Assembly: GCF_902374955.1 (NCBI RefSeq)
Contig: NZ_CABKRX010000059.1
Coordinates: 1 to 55,917 of the forward strand
Source: Bacillus massilioanorexius
Lineage (GTDB): Bacteria > Bacillota > Bacilli > Bacillales > DSM-1321
Direction of reading: 5' to 3'
Length of the DNA: 55,917 nucleotides
Below, piece after piece: positions 43,636 to 52,886 of this stretch. Below the pieces are notes generated by a model. The model was not told the DNA's origin. It was given only the letters and a program-made list of their open reading frames with translations, and did no database searches. Made by a program: the position numbers and the translations under genes. The number at the start of each line of letters is the position of its first letter. The first letter of the stretch is position 1.

Positions 43636-43690
43636 GTTATACACCTCACAATAGTTTTAGAATCTTTCAGATATAGAATGATACAAACGC

Positions 43691-43928
43691 AAAAAACCTC
43701 TACAAGCATTAATAGGCCTGTAGAGGACGATTATTTACCGTGGTGCCACCTCTGTTAGAGGAATGACTGATTCCTCTCACTCTTTTCAGGTACATCTTAA
43801 TACCCTATCCTGTTAACGGTGGAAGCCGAGCCTGCCTACTTATCTTCAACATGCCTCTCATAAGTCCATTCGATCTGCTCGAAGCTTATCGGTTCTCAGC
43901 AATTCCCGACTCTCTGTAAAGTTCAAAA
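43691..43928 (-). promoter_or_regulatory. T-box leader 2 (proximal), Trp specifier UGG
   Basis: The T-box motif AGGTGGCACCACGGT is at 43751-43737 and the specifier context GAATGGACTTATGAG at 43861-43875 with TGG at 43868-43866. The terminator CCTCTACA...TGTAGAGG is followed by TTTTTT at 43696-43691. Uncharged tRNA(Trp) should pair with UGG and the T-box, favouring the antiterminator and trp expression. Confidence 0.9.
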
Positions 43929-43976
43929 ACAGATGTACTACTCTTAATCAACGATTTATTTTTATTTGTTTGTACA

Positions 43977-44264
43977 CGCAAAAAAGGGCTCTCATTCCAA
44001 AAAGGACGAGATACCCGTGGTGCCACCTTTATTAGCTGTATGTACAGCCGCTCTGTTCGTATCGAAGCCATGATTGCTTGAATACGTGTCTCTTATAACG
44101 ATGAGACCTTTCGTCGAAGCCTACTATCTCTATACAGAAAGTTCAGTTCGAATGCTCAGAAGTCCATTCACCATAATCCTCACACTGATTCTCACCAGCC
44201 ATCAGCTCTCTAAAGTGATTCCTACAGCTACTACTCTTCGTCAACGCGTTTAATTGTTTTAATT
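43977..44264 (-). promoter_or_regulatory. T-box leader 1 (distal), Trp specifier UGG
   Basis: It is a complete second T-box upstream of the first. Stem I sequence includes GAGAGCTGATGG, the specifier GAATGGACTTCTGAG (TGG at 44166-44164) and the T-box AGGTGGCACCACGGG at 44028-44014. A terminator with TTTTTT lies at 43985-43980. Two T-boxes in series demand antitermination twice and so give a tighter response to tryptophan. Confidence 0.9.
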
Positions 44265-44270
44265 TCCACA

Positions 44271-44299
44271 ATATTAGCATACGATTTGTTAAAAGTAAA
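44271..44299 (-). promoter_or_regulatory. Promoter of the trp operon
   Basis: TTTACT (44299-44294), 17 bases, TAATAT (44276-44271) on the minus strand, just upstream of T-box 1. Confidence 0.5.
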
Positions 44300-44327
44300 T
44301 ATAATTTTCTAAATTTTTAGTTTTTAC

Positions 44328-44399
44328 AACAAAATCAGCTTATGAATCATTTATTTTCATCGAGAAAATACAACCTCCACATCATTTTTCATAAGCTGA
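44328..44399 (-). terminator. Terminator of the sigma/anti-sigma operon
   Basis: A perfect 12-bp inverted repeat TCAGCTTATGAA / TTCATAAGCTGA (44335-44346 and 44388-44399) with a 41-base loop, followed on the minus strand by TTTTGTTG. One arm lies inside the last codons of the anti-sigma gene. Confidence 0.6.
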
Positions 44400-45536
44400 A
44401 ATTTTCACATCATCAATCATTAAGCTATTGATCATATCTTGTCTAGCAAGTTTCAATATATCCTTAACATTTCCTTGTACAACTGCACCATACGTATTAA
44501 CACCATTTTTTTCTACATAGCTTAACACTTCTTCATACAATTCAGGAGAGAAATTTCCCGAGAATAAAGAGTCAAGGAAAGATTTTGCATTATGCATATA
44601 TTTCACTTGCGATATAAAGTGAACTTCTAGTATTTTTGGTGTTATTTCTGTTTTATTCACACCGACATGAGCCAATTCGAAATACGGATATTTTTTTTCA
44701 TCTACTGCATTTTTTTCAATAATTACACCCGTTCCTGTTGGATCAAAACCAATGTGAGTGTTTATATAATCGTATCTTATAGCAATCCATGAGAAGTAAA
44801 TCGGGCTCATTCTCTCCATTAAATCGACAAGTTGCTTCATATTCAAGTCATTTTTATAGGAAACATAAGCTTTAACAAATGCTGTTTCAGGCAATTTTTC
44901 TAATTCAGCTATATACTCTTGAAACTGTTCTGGTTCTTGTTTGTAATTGACATTACTAGCATCACCAAAGGCATTACCGTACACTCCTTTATAAAATTCA
45001 AATGGCAACTCAGTCTCATTTCGAATCAATTTCCCTCGATTTACAGTTGTCTCATTTCGAAAAGAATCCCATTGATAAATTTCTAGATTATATTTTCCAT
45101 ATCCTAATGGTTCGGCCATAGCTTGGGATGTATTAAAGCCTGGAAAATGAAGATCGGTCAAAGTTGCCATATCTACAAAAAATTGTCCATTGCCAGAATA
45201 TTTATCTACATAACCTTTATTCGGGTTATAAAAATAGGAATTAATAGCAGGAGCTATCCCAAATTGAAAAAGTAAAATAAGAGCTATCATTATACTAATC
45301 GTAAACGAAATAATCTTTACTATTTTACGATTAACAGATTTTTTTATTTTTTTTATTTCCTTGCTTACTTGCTCTTTTGGTTCGTCATCATAAGAAGCAT
45401 TTATTTCTAAATCAATTTTTTCCGCCAAATAATCATTAATCAATTCATTTTTTTCAAGTTCTTCTTCAATAAACTTCATTTCTTCAGGTGATGCTGTACC
45501 ATTTTTATACTTGATGAAAACTTCTTTAAAGTTCAC
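44382..45536 (-). CDS. Membrane anti-sigma factor (Sigma_reg_N/Sigma_reg_C type)
   Basis: A 384-residue protein with a cytosolic N-terminal part (about 1-75) that should bind the sigma factor, one membrane segment (about 76-96; IISFTISIMIALILLFQFGI) and a large extracellular domain. This layout and sequence resemble the sigma-factor-regulator proteins of B. cereus-type bacilli. The start is GTG at 45536, sharing its last base region with the sigma stop (TAGTG) with GAGGAGG upstream, so translation is coupled. It should hold the partner sigma inactive until an envelope signal arrives. The signal is unknown. Confidence 0.8.
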   Translation of the reverse strand: MNFKEVFIKYKNGTASPEEMKFIEEELEKNELINDYLAEKIDLEINASYDDEPKEQVSKEIKKIKKSVNRKIVKIISFTISIMIALILLFQFGIAPAINSYFYNPNKGYVDKYSGNGQFFVDMATLTDLHFPGFNTSQAMAEPLGYGKYNLEIYQWDSFRNETTVNRGKLIRNETELPFEFYKGVYGNAFGDASNVNYKQEPEQFQEYIAELEKLPETAFVKAYVSYKNDLNMKQLVDLMERMSPIYFSWIAIRYDYINTHIGFDPTGTGVIIEKNAVDEKKYPYFELAHVGVNKTEITPKILEVHFISQVKYMHNAKSFLDSLFSGNFSPELYEEVLSYVEKNGVNTYGAVVQGNVKDILKLARQDMINSLMIDDVKISAYEK

Positions 45537-46027
45537 TATAAATCCTCCTCTCTCAAAATCGTTTTCATTTTTTTCCTTGCCCTATATAGCAATGCCCTTG
45601 CAGCTCCATCAGAAATCCCTAAAGCTTCTGCGACTTCATGCAACGATAAATCTAAATAATAATAAAGTAAAATCGCTTCTTTATAGGAGTTTGGTAATGA
45701 AAATACTGTTTTTAAAATCGTCTTCTTCTTTTCGTCTTGAACAATTTGATTAATAATCACTTCATCAGAAACAAACATTTCTTCACTAATCATCGTATCA
45801 GAAAGCTTCTTCCTTCTTCTTACTAAATCAATCCATATATTCTTACATACACGTAATAGCCAAAATTTGATTCGATCATCTACGTTATCAAGAGAAATAA
45901 ATGCTTTAAAAAATGTTTCACTTACCAGATCTTCGGCTAATGATTGATTTTTACATAGAAAAAATGCATATAAATAAACCTCATGATAATAACGTGAAAA
46001 TACATTTTCTAAATCATCATTTTTCAT
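45536..46027 (-). CDS. ECF-type RNA polymerase sigma factor
   Basis: A 163-residue sigma factor holding region 2 (about 10-75; LAEDLVSETFFKAFI...IKFWLLRVCKNIWID) and region 4 (about 105-155; LPNSYKEAILLYYYLDLSLH, then EVAEALGISDGAARALLYRA). No sigma-3. Length is typical of ECF factors. RBS GAAAGGAG precedes the ATG at 46027. It is followed directly by its presumed anti-sigma. Targets are unknown; a candidate self-promoter lies upstream. Confidence 0.9.
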   Translation of the reverse strand: MKNDDLENVFSRYYHEVYLYAFFLCKNQSLAEDLVSETFFKAFISLDNVDDRIKFWLLRVCKNIWIDLVRRRKKLSDTMISEEMFVSDEVIINQIVQDEKKKTILKTVFSLPNSYKEAILLYYYLDLSLHEVAEALGISDGAARALLYRARKKMKTILREEDL

Positions 46028-46047
46028 TCCTATCTCCTTTCACTAAA

Positions 46048-46075
46048 TAAACGAATCAAATTAAATAATGTCACA
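46048..46075 (-). promoter_or_regulatory. Candidate ECF autoregulatory promoter
   Basis: TGTGAC (46075-46070), 16 bases, CGTTTA (46053-46048) on the minus strand. ECF promoters often have an AAC/GAC -35 core and a CGT -10. Confidence 0.35.
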
Positions 46076-46115
46076 CTTTTCTTTAACTTAAATGAATTGC
46101 AATAAAAAAAGCAAA

Positions 46116-46158
46116 TAGAAAAAGGATGTCCTCTAGCATTTCACATCAAGGACATCCT
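46116..46158 (-). terminator. Terminator, probably of the nuo operon
   Basis: Perfect 10-bp stem AGGATGTCCT / AGGACATCCT (46123-46132 and 46149-46158), followed by TTTTTCT on the minus strand. The only upstream minus-strand genes are the nuo genes, ending at 46640. Confidence 0.8.
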
Positions 46159-46639
46159 CATTTATACATTGCTTTTTCCTCATAATTAAAGAAATTGTGA
46201 CAGTTTTAGCCATTGGCCTATACTTGCAAGGGGGCTTACATTTTTCTATGTCTAACCTTTCACCTGATATGCTCGGAAATAAGTCATCCCTTTACGGAAG
46301 GACAAATTACCTTCCTACAAGGTCTGTCTTATTTCTGCCGCATAGCTCCTTTTTGTATTGAAATCAAACAATGTATCAAAAGATTCTACAGCTCAAAATT
46401 TCAAGAAGTTAGCTATCACACTCAAAAGAAAAGGACCGATGACGATTTTTCTTCTTGTCCTTCTCCAACACCTAGCCAGTTTTCTTCCTTAGACCTCGTT
46501 GAGTCTCTTGTGAAAGTCATTACTGGTAAGTGATGACTTTTACAGCTTGAAGACATAAGGCAATCCGTCCAAAAACCAACCTTCTAGCCGACCTTCCTTA
46601 TGCTGGGCGGGGCTGAACAAGGTACTTCCGCATTTCTTC
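46159..46639 (-). other. Long structured 3' region downstream of nuoN, unexplained
   Basis: About 480 bases with several inverted repeats: GAAATAAG/CTTATTTC spanning 46279-46338 with an inner GGAAGG/CCTTCC, AAGTCAT/ATGACTT at 46516-46541, and CATAAGG/CCTTATG at 46555-46603. A 106-codon frame on the plus strand has no RBS and no family character. No riboswitch or known RNA is recognised. It may be a decayed element or a structured 3' UTR. Confidence 0.45.
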
Positions 46640-48163
46640 TTACCTCAGGAAGTCTTCGAAGTCTCCGAAATGTCCATGAAGGAAATCAAATGCTACTCCC
46701 GGCGCTAGCCCAAACCCAATTGTACCTACAATACAAACGACAAGGACAATTACTATACTGGCAGGAACTTTAATTTGATTTAAACCTTTCTGTTCATAAG
46801 CTGGGCGGAAAAACATTTGAATCATTACACCAAAATAATAAAAATAAGATACAACCGTGGTAGCAATTAATATTCCCGCTAATACGTAATGGCTCGGATC
46901 AACTGCAAATGTTCCAAGAAAAATATTAAGCTTAGCAATAAAGCCTGCCGTTCCTGGTATTCCTGCTAGGGAAAGTAAAAAGATTGTAAATGCTACTGCC
47001 AAAAATGGTGCCCTTTTATACAGACCCGCAAATGTGGCAATTTCATCTGAATTAGTTGTTTGCGAAATATACTGAATGACAGCAAATGCTCCTAAATTCA
47101 TAAATACATAGGCTAATAGATAAAACCATACCGTGCTCATTGTAAAATAGCCTAATGTAGCAATGGCTACTAATAAATAACCTGCGTGAGCAATACTTGA
47201 ATATGCTAATAAGCGCTTAATATTCTTTTGACGAAGTGCAATAACATTTCCAAGTATCATCGTAATGCCCGCTAGGAAGCCAATATAAATCTTATTCTCA
47301 TCCATAAAGCCAAATACACCTTGTACATCTCCTGGTGCATTTAAAAATAAAGCAAGTATAATCCGTAGCACAATAACAAAACCTGCTATCTTAGATACAA
47401 CACTTAAAAAAGCCGTAACAGGTGTTGGTGATCCTTGATACACATCAGGAGCCCACATATGAAATGGCGCGGTAGCAATCTTGAAGCTTAAACCTACAAC
47501 TATCATAAAAAATGCAATTCCTAAAAGGTACTGGTATTGGCTCTCTAAAAGCTGTTCCAATATTGTTCCCATTTCGGATAAGTTGGTCGTACCTGTTAGC
47601 CCGTATAAATAACTCATTCCAAATAGTGTAAAGGCCGTTGAAATACCTCCGCTTATAACATACTTCATTGCCGCTTCATTGCTTTGTAAATGATGTTTTC
47701 GAATTCCCGCAAGTATGTAAGATGAAATAGTTAGTAACTCCAATCCTACGAATAGTGTTATAAAATCACCACTCGAGGTCATCACCATTCCACCTAGTAA
47801 AGCTGTAAGAATTAAATAATAAAACTCTCCTCTTGTTTCCTTCATCCCTTCAACCGGACGATAGCTTTGAGCAAGAAGAAGTACCAAAACGGCTCCAACC
47901 AATAATAGTAATTTAAATGCCTTGCCGAACGCATCCAGCATAAATGTATCATGTAAAATGGAAGTAGATTCTATGGATAACAATCCTACTAACGAAATGA
48001 TGGCTAGTAAAACTCCTGTAATAGCAATCCATGCTAATGAACGACGACTAGCCTTTGATGGCATAAATAAATCGATTAAGCACAATAAAGTCGCAACACC
48101 TAGGATGATGAACTCTGGCATCATGACTCCCCAATTGTATGAAAGTAAAGTCTTTATATCCAT
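46640..48163 (-). CDS. nuoN: NADH-quinone oxidoreductase subunit N
   Basis: A 507-residue antiporter-like membrane subunit of respiratory complex I with about fourteen hydrophobic segments. Conserved family stretches include LLTISSYILAG, KIATAPFHMWAPDVYQGSPT and RLLAYSSIAHAGYLLV. The Lys in FKIATAPFH is part of the proton path. Last gene of the operon, six bases after nuoM. Confidence 0.95.
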   Translation of the reverse strand: MDIKTLLSYNWGVMMPEFIILGVATLLCLIDLFMPSKASRRSLAWIAITGVLLAIISLVGLLSIESTSILHDTFMLDAFGKAFKLLLLVGAVLVLLLAQSYRPVEGMKETRGEFYYLILTALLGGMVMTSSGDFITLFVGLELLTISSYILAGIRKHHLQSNEAAMKYVISGGISTAFTLFGMSYLYGLTGTTNLSEMGTILEQLLESQYQYLLGIAFFMIVVGLSFKIATAPFHMWAPDVYQGSPTPVTAFLSVVSKIAGFVIVLRIILALFLNAPGDVQGVFGFMDENKIYIGFLAGITMILGNVIALRQKNIKRLLAYSSIAHAGYLLVAIATLGYFTMSTVWFYLLAYVFMNLGAFAVIQYISQTTNSDEIATFAGLYKRAPFLAVAFTIFLLSLAGIPGTAGFIAKLNIFLGTFAVDPSHYVLAGILIATTVVSYFYYFGVMIQMFFRPAYEQKGLNQIKVPASIVIVLVVCIVGTIGFGLAPGVAFDFLHGHFGDFEDFLR

Positions 48164-48169
48164 CGATCA

Positions 48170-49690
48170 TCATCCTCCTAATCCTAATAATATTAACTTC
48201 ATTGTTTCATTAAGAGGCTCAGATAAAACAGAAGGATACACGCCAATTACGATAATGAGTCCCATTAACACAATTAGCGGAGTCCATTCAATCGATTGGA
48301 TGTCCTCTGTCATTCTTGGTCTTGGTAGATTTTTCTCTCCATATGTAATAGAAAGAATCGCTCTTAATACATATACAGCAGTTAAGATTAGACCAAGAGT
48401 ACCAATAGCTCCAATTATAGGTTCTTCTTTAAACAAGCCTAAAAATGTCATAAATTCACTTATAAAACCAGACATCCCAGGTAGTCCCAGTGAAGCCATT
48501 CCTGCCGCTAATAAGAACCCTGAAAAAATAGGCATCACTTTAGCCATTCCACCGATTTCAGTAAGGTCAGTCGTTTGGACTCGCTCATACATAATATTAA
48601 CGAGAAAGAATAGTAACGCTGCTATTAAGCCGTGCGAAACCACTTGAAAAATAGCACCTTGTATTCCTGCTTCATTTAAAACACCTAAACCAATTAAAAC
48701 AATTCCCATATGAGAGATAGAGGAATAAGCGAGAACTTTTTTCAAATCAGTTTGAATTAGAGCCAAAAACGCTCCATACAAAAGATTGATAATTCCTAAT
48801 ATAACGATATACAGAGCGATTTCCTTGAATTGCTGTGAAAAGATTCCCATTCCGAATCGAATCAGCCCAAATGCACCAATTTTCAAAAGTACACCGGCAT
48901 GTAGCATAACAATAGCTGGTGGCGCTTGGACATGAACACGTAGCATCCAAGTATGTAAAGGAAAAATAGGAAGCTTAACACCAAAAGCAATAACGACAGC
49001 AAGTAATAGACCATACTTTAATTCTGTTGATATATTGGAAATTAACGATACTCCACCATGAGAAATTATTTTTTGTAGCATATCAATGTTACTCGTTCCT
49101 GTTTTAGCAAACAGAATCATAATAACAATTAATAAAACAGCTGATCCTAGCCCATTATAAATTAGAAAGCTATATGCTGCTTTTTCCTTTTCGACATAAC
49201 CCCATTTACCGATTAAAAAAAACATAGGAACTAGAGTAATTTCAAAAAATAAAAAGAATAGAATCATATTTTCAGCTGTGAATACACCTAACATTCCTAC
49301 TTGTAAAACTAGAAGTAGGATGAAATATCCTTTCCATTCTTTCTTTATAACTACGGAAGCGATAGCAGCTAGAGTTGTTAATACAGCCGTTAGTAACAAC
49401 ATGACGAGAGATAATCCATCAATTCCTAGTTCAAAGTCAACAGCGAAAAGGTTGGGATCATATTCTTTAAAATTACCAAATTGAAACCAATTTAAAGTTA
49501 AATCATAAAGCTGAAGATCTGTTCCTATTCTTTCCTGGATAAATAAATAGATTGCTGTACATAAAGCAGGGAGAGTCGCTAGAATTCCTAAAACTTTTAT
49601 TAGCGTTTCCTGTTTTTTAGAAACAAACAGCAAAATGACAACACCGAGTAACGGAGAGAAAACTAAAAATGGTAATAACCAATCATTCAT
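48170..49690 (-). CDS. nuoM: NADH-quinone oxidoreductase subunit M
   Basis: A 506-residue antiporter-like subunit with about fourteen membrane segments. Signatures: FFEITLVPMFFLIGKWG (with the conserved Glu), VKLPIFPLHTWMLRVHVQAP, KKVLAYSSISHMGIV. Starts on the nuoL stop (shared base) and runs to six bases before nuoN. It moves one of the pumped protons. Confidence 0.96.
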   Translation of the reverse strand: MNDWLLPFLVFSPLLGVVILLFVSKKQETLIKVLGILATLPALCTAIYLFIQERIGTDLQLYDLTLNWFQFGNFKEYDPNLFAVDFELGIDGLSLVMLLLTAVLTTLAAIASVVIKKEWKGYFILLLVLQVGMLGVFTAENMILFFLFFEITLVPMFFLIGKWGYVEKEKAAYSFLIYNGLGSAVLLIVIMILFAKTGTSNIDMLQKIISHGGVSLISNISTELKYGLLLAVVIAFGVKLPIFPLHTWMLRVHVQAPPAIVMLHAGVLLKIGAFGLIRFGMGIFSQQFKEIALYIVILGIINLLYGAFLALIQTDLKKVLAYSSISHMGIVLIGLGVLNEAGIQGAIFQVVSHGLIAALLFFLVNIMYERVQTTDLTEIGGMAKVMPIFSGFLLAAGMASLGLPGMSGFISEFMTFLGLFKEEPIIGAIGTLGLILTAVYVLRAILSITYGEKNLPRPRMTEDIQSIEWTPLIVLMGLIIVIGVYPSVLSEPLNETMKLILLGLGG

Positions 49691-51552
49691 TATAGATACC
49701 CCCCTGTTATCGCGAAAACGACTAATAAAATAGCGAGTCCGACTAAGGCCACTACTCCATATTGTTGGACTTGCCCCGTTTGAAATCTCGATCCCATTCT
49801 CCCCAATAACATGACAAGATACCCTACTAAATACACGATTCCTCCAACAATGTACTTATCAATAAACGATAAGAACCATGCAATCCCTTTTGTTAGTGGG
49901 ACGACGGTATAACCATACATTTCATCAATATAGTATTTGTTGGCGAATAAGCTATAAAATACAGATTCCTCTCCTCCGAGCCAGTCATTGGAAATACTCT
50001 TCTTCACATAAATGAGATACGCAAGAACAATACCCATCAATGAAAGAATGGTAGCAACAATCATGATCCAAAAAGGTCCATCAACATGCCCATCTCCTAA
50101 CGCTGCATTTCCTTCTACTAGCCAATCTCCTAGAAAGGTTCCAAACCAAGGTGTATTAACATAACCACTGACTATTGCTAACAAGGCTAGAAGAATCATA
50201 GGAAAAATCATAGAACGTGGTGATTCATGAACAGATTGAACCTTTTTACGATTTTCACCAGCAAAAACCATAAAGAACAAGCGAAACATGTAAAAAGCAG
50301 TTAAAAAAGAAGTCAATAAGGCGATTGCAAACAAAACATAATGACCATGATTATACGCAGCTATTAATATTTCGTCTTTACTAAAAAATCCTGAGAATAG
50401 TGGTACTCCTGAAATAGCTAATGTCCCGATTAAAAATAACGGCCCCGTATACTTAAGCTTTTTCCATAGCCCACCCATTTCATCGATATTTTGAGTTGAG
50501 ACAGCATGGATTACACTACCTGCTGCTAAGAATAATAATGCTTTAAAGAAAGCATGCGTCATTAAATGAAAGACGCCCGCAACATAGCCTGCTGAACCTA
50601 AGGCCAACATCATATAACCTAACTGGCTAACCGTTGAATAGGCTAGCACACGTTTGATGTCCTTTTGAACAATACCAATGGTAGCTGCAAATATGGCTGT
50701 GAAACCGCCAATTATCGCAACTGTCATTAGAGCAGCTTCACTAGCTGAAAACAGTGGAAACATATTGGCCACTAAGTAAACACCAGCCGCAACCATGGTA
50801 GCAGCATGAATTAACGCTGAAACTGGGGTAGGACCCTCCATCGCATCTGGAAGCCATGTATGAAGAGGAAATTGTCCAGATTTACCTATCGCCCCTATAA
50901 AAATAAGGATAGCAATTAAAGTAATCATGCTACTAGACATAGACCCGGCACTGACGGCATGAAAAATCACGTCATATTCAAAACTTCCAACTTGCCAAAA
51001 TAATATAAGCATCCCGATTAATAAAGCAACGTCACCAATTCGAGTCATGATAAAAGCCTTTTTAGCAGCTGCTTTTGCTTCCTGCTTATAAAAATAAAAG
51101 CCAATCAGCAAAAAAGAACCCAGACCCACAAGCTCCCAAAAAATATATAATTGTAGTAAGTTAGGTGTCATTACTAGACCTAGCATTGCAAATGTGAATA
51201 AACCTAAATACGCATAAAACACTGGAAAGCGTTCATCTCCATGCATATAGCCTTTGGAATATGTATGAACGAGAAAGCTAACGAGTGAAACGATTACTAA
51301 CATCAATGCATTTAATTGATTGATTTCAAAACCCGCTGTTATTTGTACATCCCCTATTGTTAGCCAAATGGCTTCGGTTTTATAAGTTGGTTGTGTAAAT
51401 CTTTCAAAGAGAACCAACAAAGAATAGATGAAAGAACCTAGTGTCAGTATTATCCCTACATACGCACTCGACTCTTTTAATCTTTTACCGAATAGAAGAA
51501 GGAACAAGAACGAGAGTAGCGGGAGTAGCGGAATAATCCAAGCATTCTCCAT
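49690..51552 (-). CDS. nuoL: NADH-quinone oxidoreductase subunit L
   Basis: A 620-residue antiporter-like subunit with the long amphipathic lateral helix expected at its C terminus. Motifs: YIFWELVGLGSFLLIGFYF, SGQFPLHTWLPDAMEGPTPV, KRVLAYSTVSQLGYMMLALG, VIHAVSTQNIDEMGGLWKK. Full length for Bacillus. RBS AAGGGGA. About 55 bases after nuoK. Confidence 0.96.
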   Translation of the reverse strand: MENAWIIPLLPLLSFLFLLLFGKRLKESSAYVGIILTLGSFIYSLLVLFERFTQPTYKTEAIWLTIGDVQITAGFEINQLNALMLVIVSLVSFLVHTYSKGYMHGDERFPVFYAYLGLFTFAMLGLVMTPNLLQLYIFWELVGLGSFLLIGFYFYKQEAKAAAKKAFIMTRIGDVALLIGMLILFWQVGSFEYDVIFHAVSAGSMSSSMITLIAILIFIGAIGKSGQFPLHTWLPDAMEGPTPVSALIHAATMVAAGVYLVANMFPLFSASEAALMTVAIIGGFTAIFAATIGIVQKDIKRVLAYSTVSQLGYMMLALGSAGYVAGVFHLMTHAFFKALLFLAAGSVIHAVSTQNIDEMGGLWKKLKYTGPLFLIGTLAISGVPLFSGFFSKDEILIAAYNHGHYVLFAIALLTSFLTAFYMFRLFFMVFAGENRKKVQSVHESPRSMIFPMILLALLAIVSGYVNTPWFGTFLGDWLVEGNAALGDGHVDGPFWIMIVATILSLMGIVLAYLIYVKKSISNDWLGGEESVFYSLFANKYYIDEMYGYTVVPLTKGIAWFLSFIDKYIVGGIVYLVGYLVMLLGRMGSRFQTGQVQQYGVVALVGLAILLVVFAITGGYL

Positions 51553-51606
51553 CGTATCAAATCCCCTTCTGATCGTGTTCTATTAATCTCTCATTGCTCT
51601 TTATAG

Positions 51607-51921
51607 CTAGTTTTTCATAGTATTAACTTCATCCATCTTCACAGATTTTCGATTACGATACCAAGCTATTAAGATAGCTAACCCAACAGATGCTTCAGCT
51701 GCAGCTACTGTAATCGTAAACAACGAAAATACCTGCCCAGTAATAGATGGAGCTATTCCAAATTTACTAAAAGCAACTAAGTTAATATTCGCAGCATTTA
51801 ACATCAACTCAATACATAATAAAACAATTACAATATTCTTTTTTGTTAATGCCCCATAAAGCCCTATACAGAATAATATCAACGCTAGAACTAAATAGGC
51901 TGAAAGTGGAACAGAATGCAT
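51607..51921 (-). CDS. nuoK: NADH-quinone oxidoreductase subunit K
   Basis: A 104-residue subunit with three membrane segments. The conserved Glu residues lie in CIELMLNAANINLVAFS and in AAAEASVGLAILIA. The start overlaps the nuoJ stop. Confidence 0.95.
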   Translation of the reverse strand: MHSVPLSAYLVLALILFCIGLYGALTKKNIVIVLLCIELMLNAANINLVAFSKFGIAPSITGQVFSLFTITVAAAEASVGLAILIAWYRNRKSVKMDEVNTMKN

Positions 51922-52439
51922 TATTTCTCTGCCTCCTCTTTCTCTTCTCTTTTAGCTAATATAACAGCTCCGACTAATGCAACTAATAACAGAACTGACG
52001 TTAGCTCAAATGGGATTACATATTTAGAATACAATTCTACGCCCACTTGTTTCGTATTCTCTTCATGTAGTGGAACTGCTTCATACGGAATATCTAATCG
52101 ATATATTCCTAAATAGACGATCACAGCAAATGCAATAATCCCTATCAATACAAACAGCTTACGAAGTGTACTTGTCTTTTCCACATCGCGATCATGTTGC
52201 TTCGTCAGCATGATTCCAAATAACATCATGATGGTAATGGCACCAGAATAGATCAAAATTTGCACACCTGCCACAAACTCAGCTGACAGCATGACATAGA
52301 GGCCAGCGATGCTAATGAAACTAAATACACCAGCAACAACCATATGAACTACTTTTGTTAAATAAATCAGTAATAATCCCCCGGTTATAGCTACCAAAGC
52401 TAGCAGAACAAAGGCGATCATTTCTCCAGAAAGGTTCAT
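51921..52439 (-). CDS. nuoJ: NADH-quinone oxidoreductase subunit J
   Basis: A 172-residue subunit with five membrane segments. The signature VQILIYSGAITIMMLFGIM is clear, and a short basic and acidic tail ends KREEKEEAEK. Two bases separate it from nuoI. Confidence 0.94.
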   Translation of the reverse strand: MNLSGEMIAFVLLALVAITGGLLLIYLTKVVHMVVAGVFSFISIAGLYVMLSAEFVAGVQILIYSGAITIMMLFGIMLTKQHDRDVEKTSTLRKLFVLIGIIAFAVIVYLGIYRLDIPYEAVPLHEENTKQVGVELYSKYVIPFELTSVLLLVALVGAVILAKREEKEEAEK

Positions 52440-52441
52440 AT

Positions 52442-52855
52442 TTAATTCTCCTTTCTAAGATTCGTGTCGTTCTCATCCAACCATTCTAAATTTTTAAAAA
52501 GCTGATCTCTGCTGTATTCAGCGAGTTCAAAATTATTCGTCATAATAATCGCTTCTGTGGGACAAACTTCTGTACATAGGTCACAGAGAATACAAATTTC
52601 AAAATTAATATCGTATGTTTCAATAATCTTGCCCTTCTTTGTTGGATCTGGATGTTTTTTCCCGGTTAAGCTAATACAATCCGTTGGACAGATATTGACG
52701 CACTGATTGCAAACAATACATTTTTCTGGATAAAATTTTTGTATTCCACGAAAACGATCTGGTAAAGGAAGCGGTTCATTTGGATATCCATATGTAACCT
52801 TTTTCCTTGATAAGTTTTTTAGCGTATATTTTAAACCTTTAGCAAGTCCAAGCAT
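52442..52855 (-). CDS. nuoI: NADH-quinone oxidoreductase subunit I (two 4Fe-4S clusters)
   Basis: A 137-residue ferredoxin-like peripheral subunit carrying clusters N6a and N6b. Two CxxCxxCxxxCP motifs are visible: CIVCNQCVNICPTDCI and CILCDLCTEVCPTEAI. Electrons pass through it toward NuoB and quinone. Shorter than E. coli NuoI, as usual for Bacillus. Confidence 0.95.
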   Translation of the reverse strand: MLGLAKGLKYTLKNLSRKKVTYGYPNEPLPLPDRFRGIQKFYPEKCIVCNQCVNICPTDCISLTGKKHPDPTKKGKIIETYDINFEICILCDLCTEVCPTEAIIMTNNFELAEYSRDQLFKNLEWLDENDTNLRKEN

Positions 52856-52886
52856 TTTTCCACCCCTTATCTATAATGCGATTACA

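Noticed and set aside
46213..46533. 106-codon plus-strand ORF downstream of nuoN
   Set aside because: No RBS, mixed composition, no recognisable domain, and it covers nested inverted repeats.
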